A stretch of 6,079 bases of DNA from positions 9,599-15,677 of the forward strand of contig JAGRMP010000146.1 in assembly GCA_020441225.1 (NCBI GenBank), in the 5' to 3' direction. This stretch comes from Maritimibacter sp. GTDB lineage: Bacteria > Pseudomonadota > Alphaproteobacteria > Rhodobacterales > Rhodobacteraceae. Made by a program: the position numbers and the translations under genes. Within the stretch, counting starts at the first letter, position 1; every line of letters begins with the position of its first letter. Positions 5,991 to 6,079 of the stretch are shown here, piece by piece. The notes under the pieces are model-generated. The model was not told the DNA's origin. It made no database searches and was given only the letters and a program-made list of their open reading frames with translations.

Positions 5991-6079
5991 AGCGCGGGCG
6001 GCAGCCGTGCGGGCCTCGGGGCGCTTCGGGGCGCCGGCGGTCAGCCGGTCCGGTGCGGCAGGCCGAGCGGCGGGGCGAG

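Larger units (their letters stand above)
5728..6079. other. Region upstream of yidC without a recognised gene
   Basis: I expected rnpA or yidD here, because they commonly precede yidC, but no frame shows RNase P protein or YidD motifs. One minus-strand frame is open from the window edge to a TGA at 5724-5726 that overlaps the yidC ATG. Its product is rich in Pro, Arg and Ala and looks like translated high-GC non-coding DNA, and both promoter candidates fall inside it. Another minus-strand frame enters from the edge and stops at 6041-6043 after ...GLPHRTG; this could be the tail of an unseen upstream gene, but it is too short to judge. The region also has a perfect 14-bp palindrome at 5881-5894 (CGGGCGGCCGCCCG) and further GC-rich palindromes at 5918-5928, 6020-6035 and 6034-6048. 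Confidence 0.5.

Overview
The window is a high-GC chromosomal segment from an alphaproteobacterium, most likely in or near the Rhodobacterales/Rhodobacteraceae. The evidence is the strong GC bias at third codon positions, the alphaproteobacterial character of the YidC and ArgB proteins, and a gene order (yidC, MOSC protein, engB, argB) that I recall from that group. The content is mostly core housekeeping genes. I see no phage, transposon, CRISPR, tRNA or rRNA, and no convincing new multi-gene system.

Layout from left to right: (1) positions 1-56 hold the last codons of a plus-strand gene, the C-terminus of a polar amino acid ABC transporter ATPase (GlnQ/AapP type). (2) Positions 57-291 are a convergent intergenic gap with several GC-rich stem-loops, the best being a near-perfect hairpin at 241-269. 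(3) From 292 to 5727 all genes lie on the minus strand. Read in the direction of transcription they are yidC (membrane insertase), a MOSC-domain protein, engB/yihA (ribosome-assembly GTPase), then after a gap of about 175 bp argB (N-acetylglutamate kinase), a small iron-sulfur protein distantly like QueG, and a SixA-like histidine phosphatase. (4) Positions 5728-6079, upstream of yidC, hold no gene I recognise; they contain two candidate promoters and several palindromes.

The minus-strand genes form two tight groups. yidC-MOSC-engB are joined by two 4-bp ATGA stop/start overlaps. argB, the Fe-S gene and the phosphatase are joined by a 1-nt gap and another ATGA overlap. The argB group has its own strong Shine-Dalgarno sequence and a plausible promoter in the gap after engB, so there are probably two transcription units, with some read-through possible. 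Functionally the first group combines membrane-protein insertion and ribosome biogenesis with a putative molybdenum-cofactor-type enzyme. The second joins arginine biosynthesis to two poorly characterised proteins whose role cannot be read from the sequence.

The points most worth a second look are the Fe-S protein with non-standard cysteine spacing, the apparent absence of rnpA/yidD directly upstream of yidC, and the structured, promoter-bearing leader region there.
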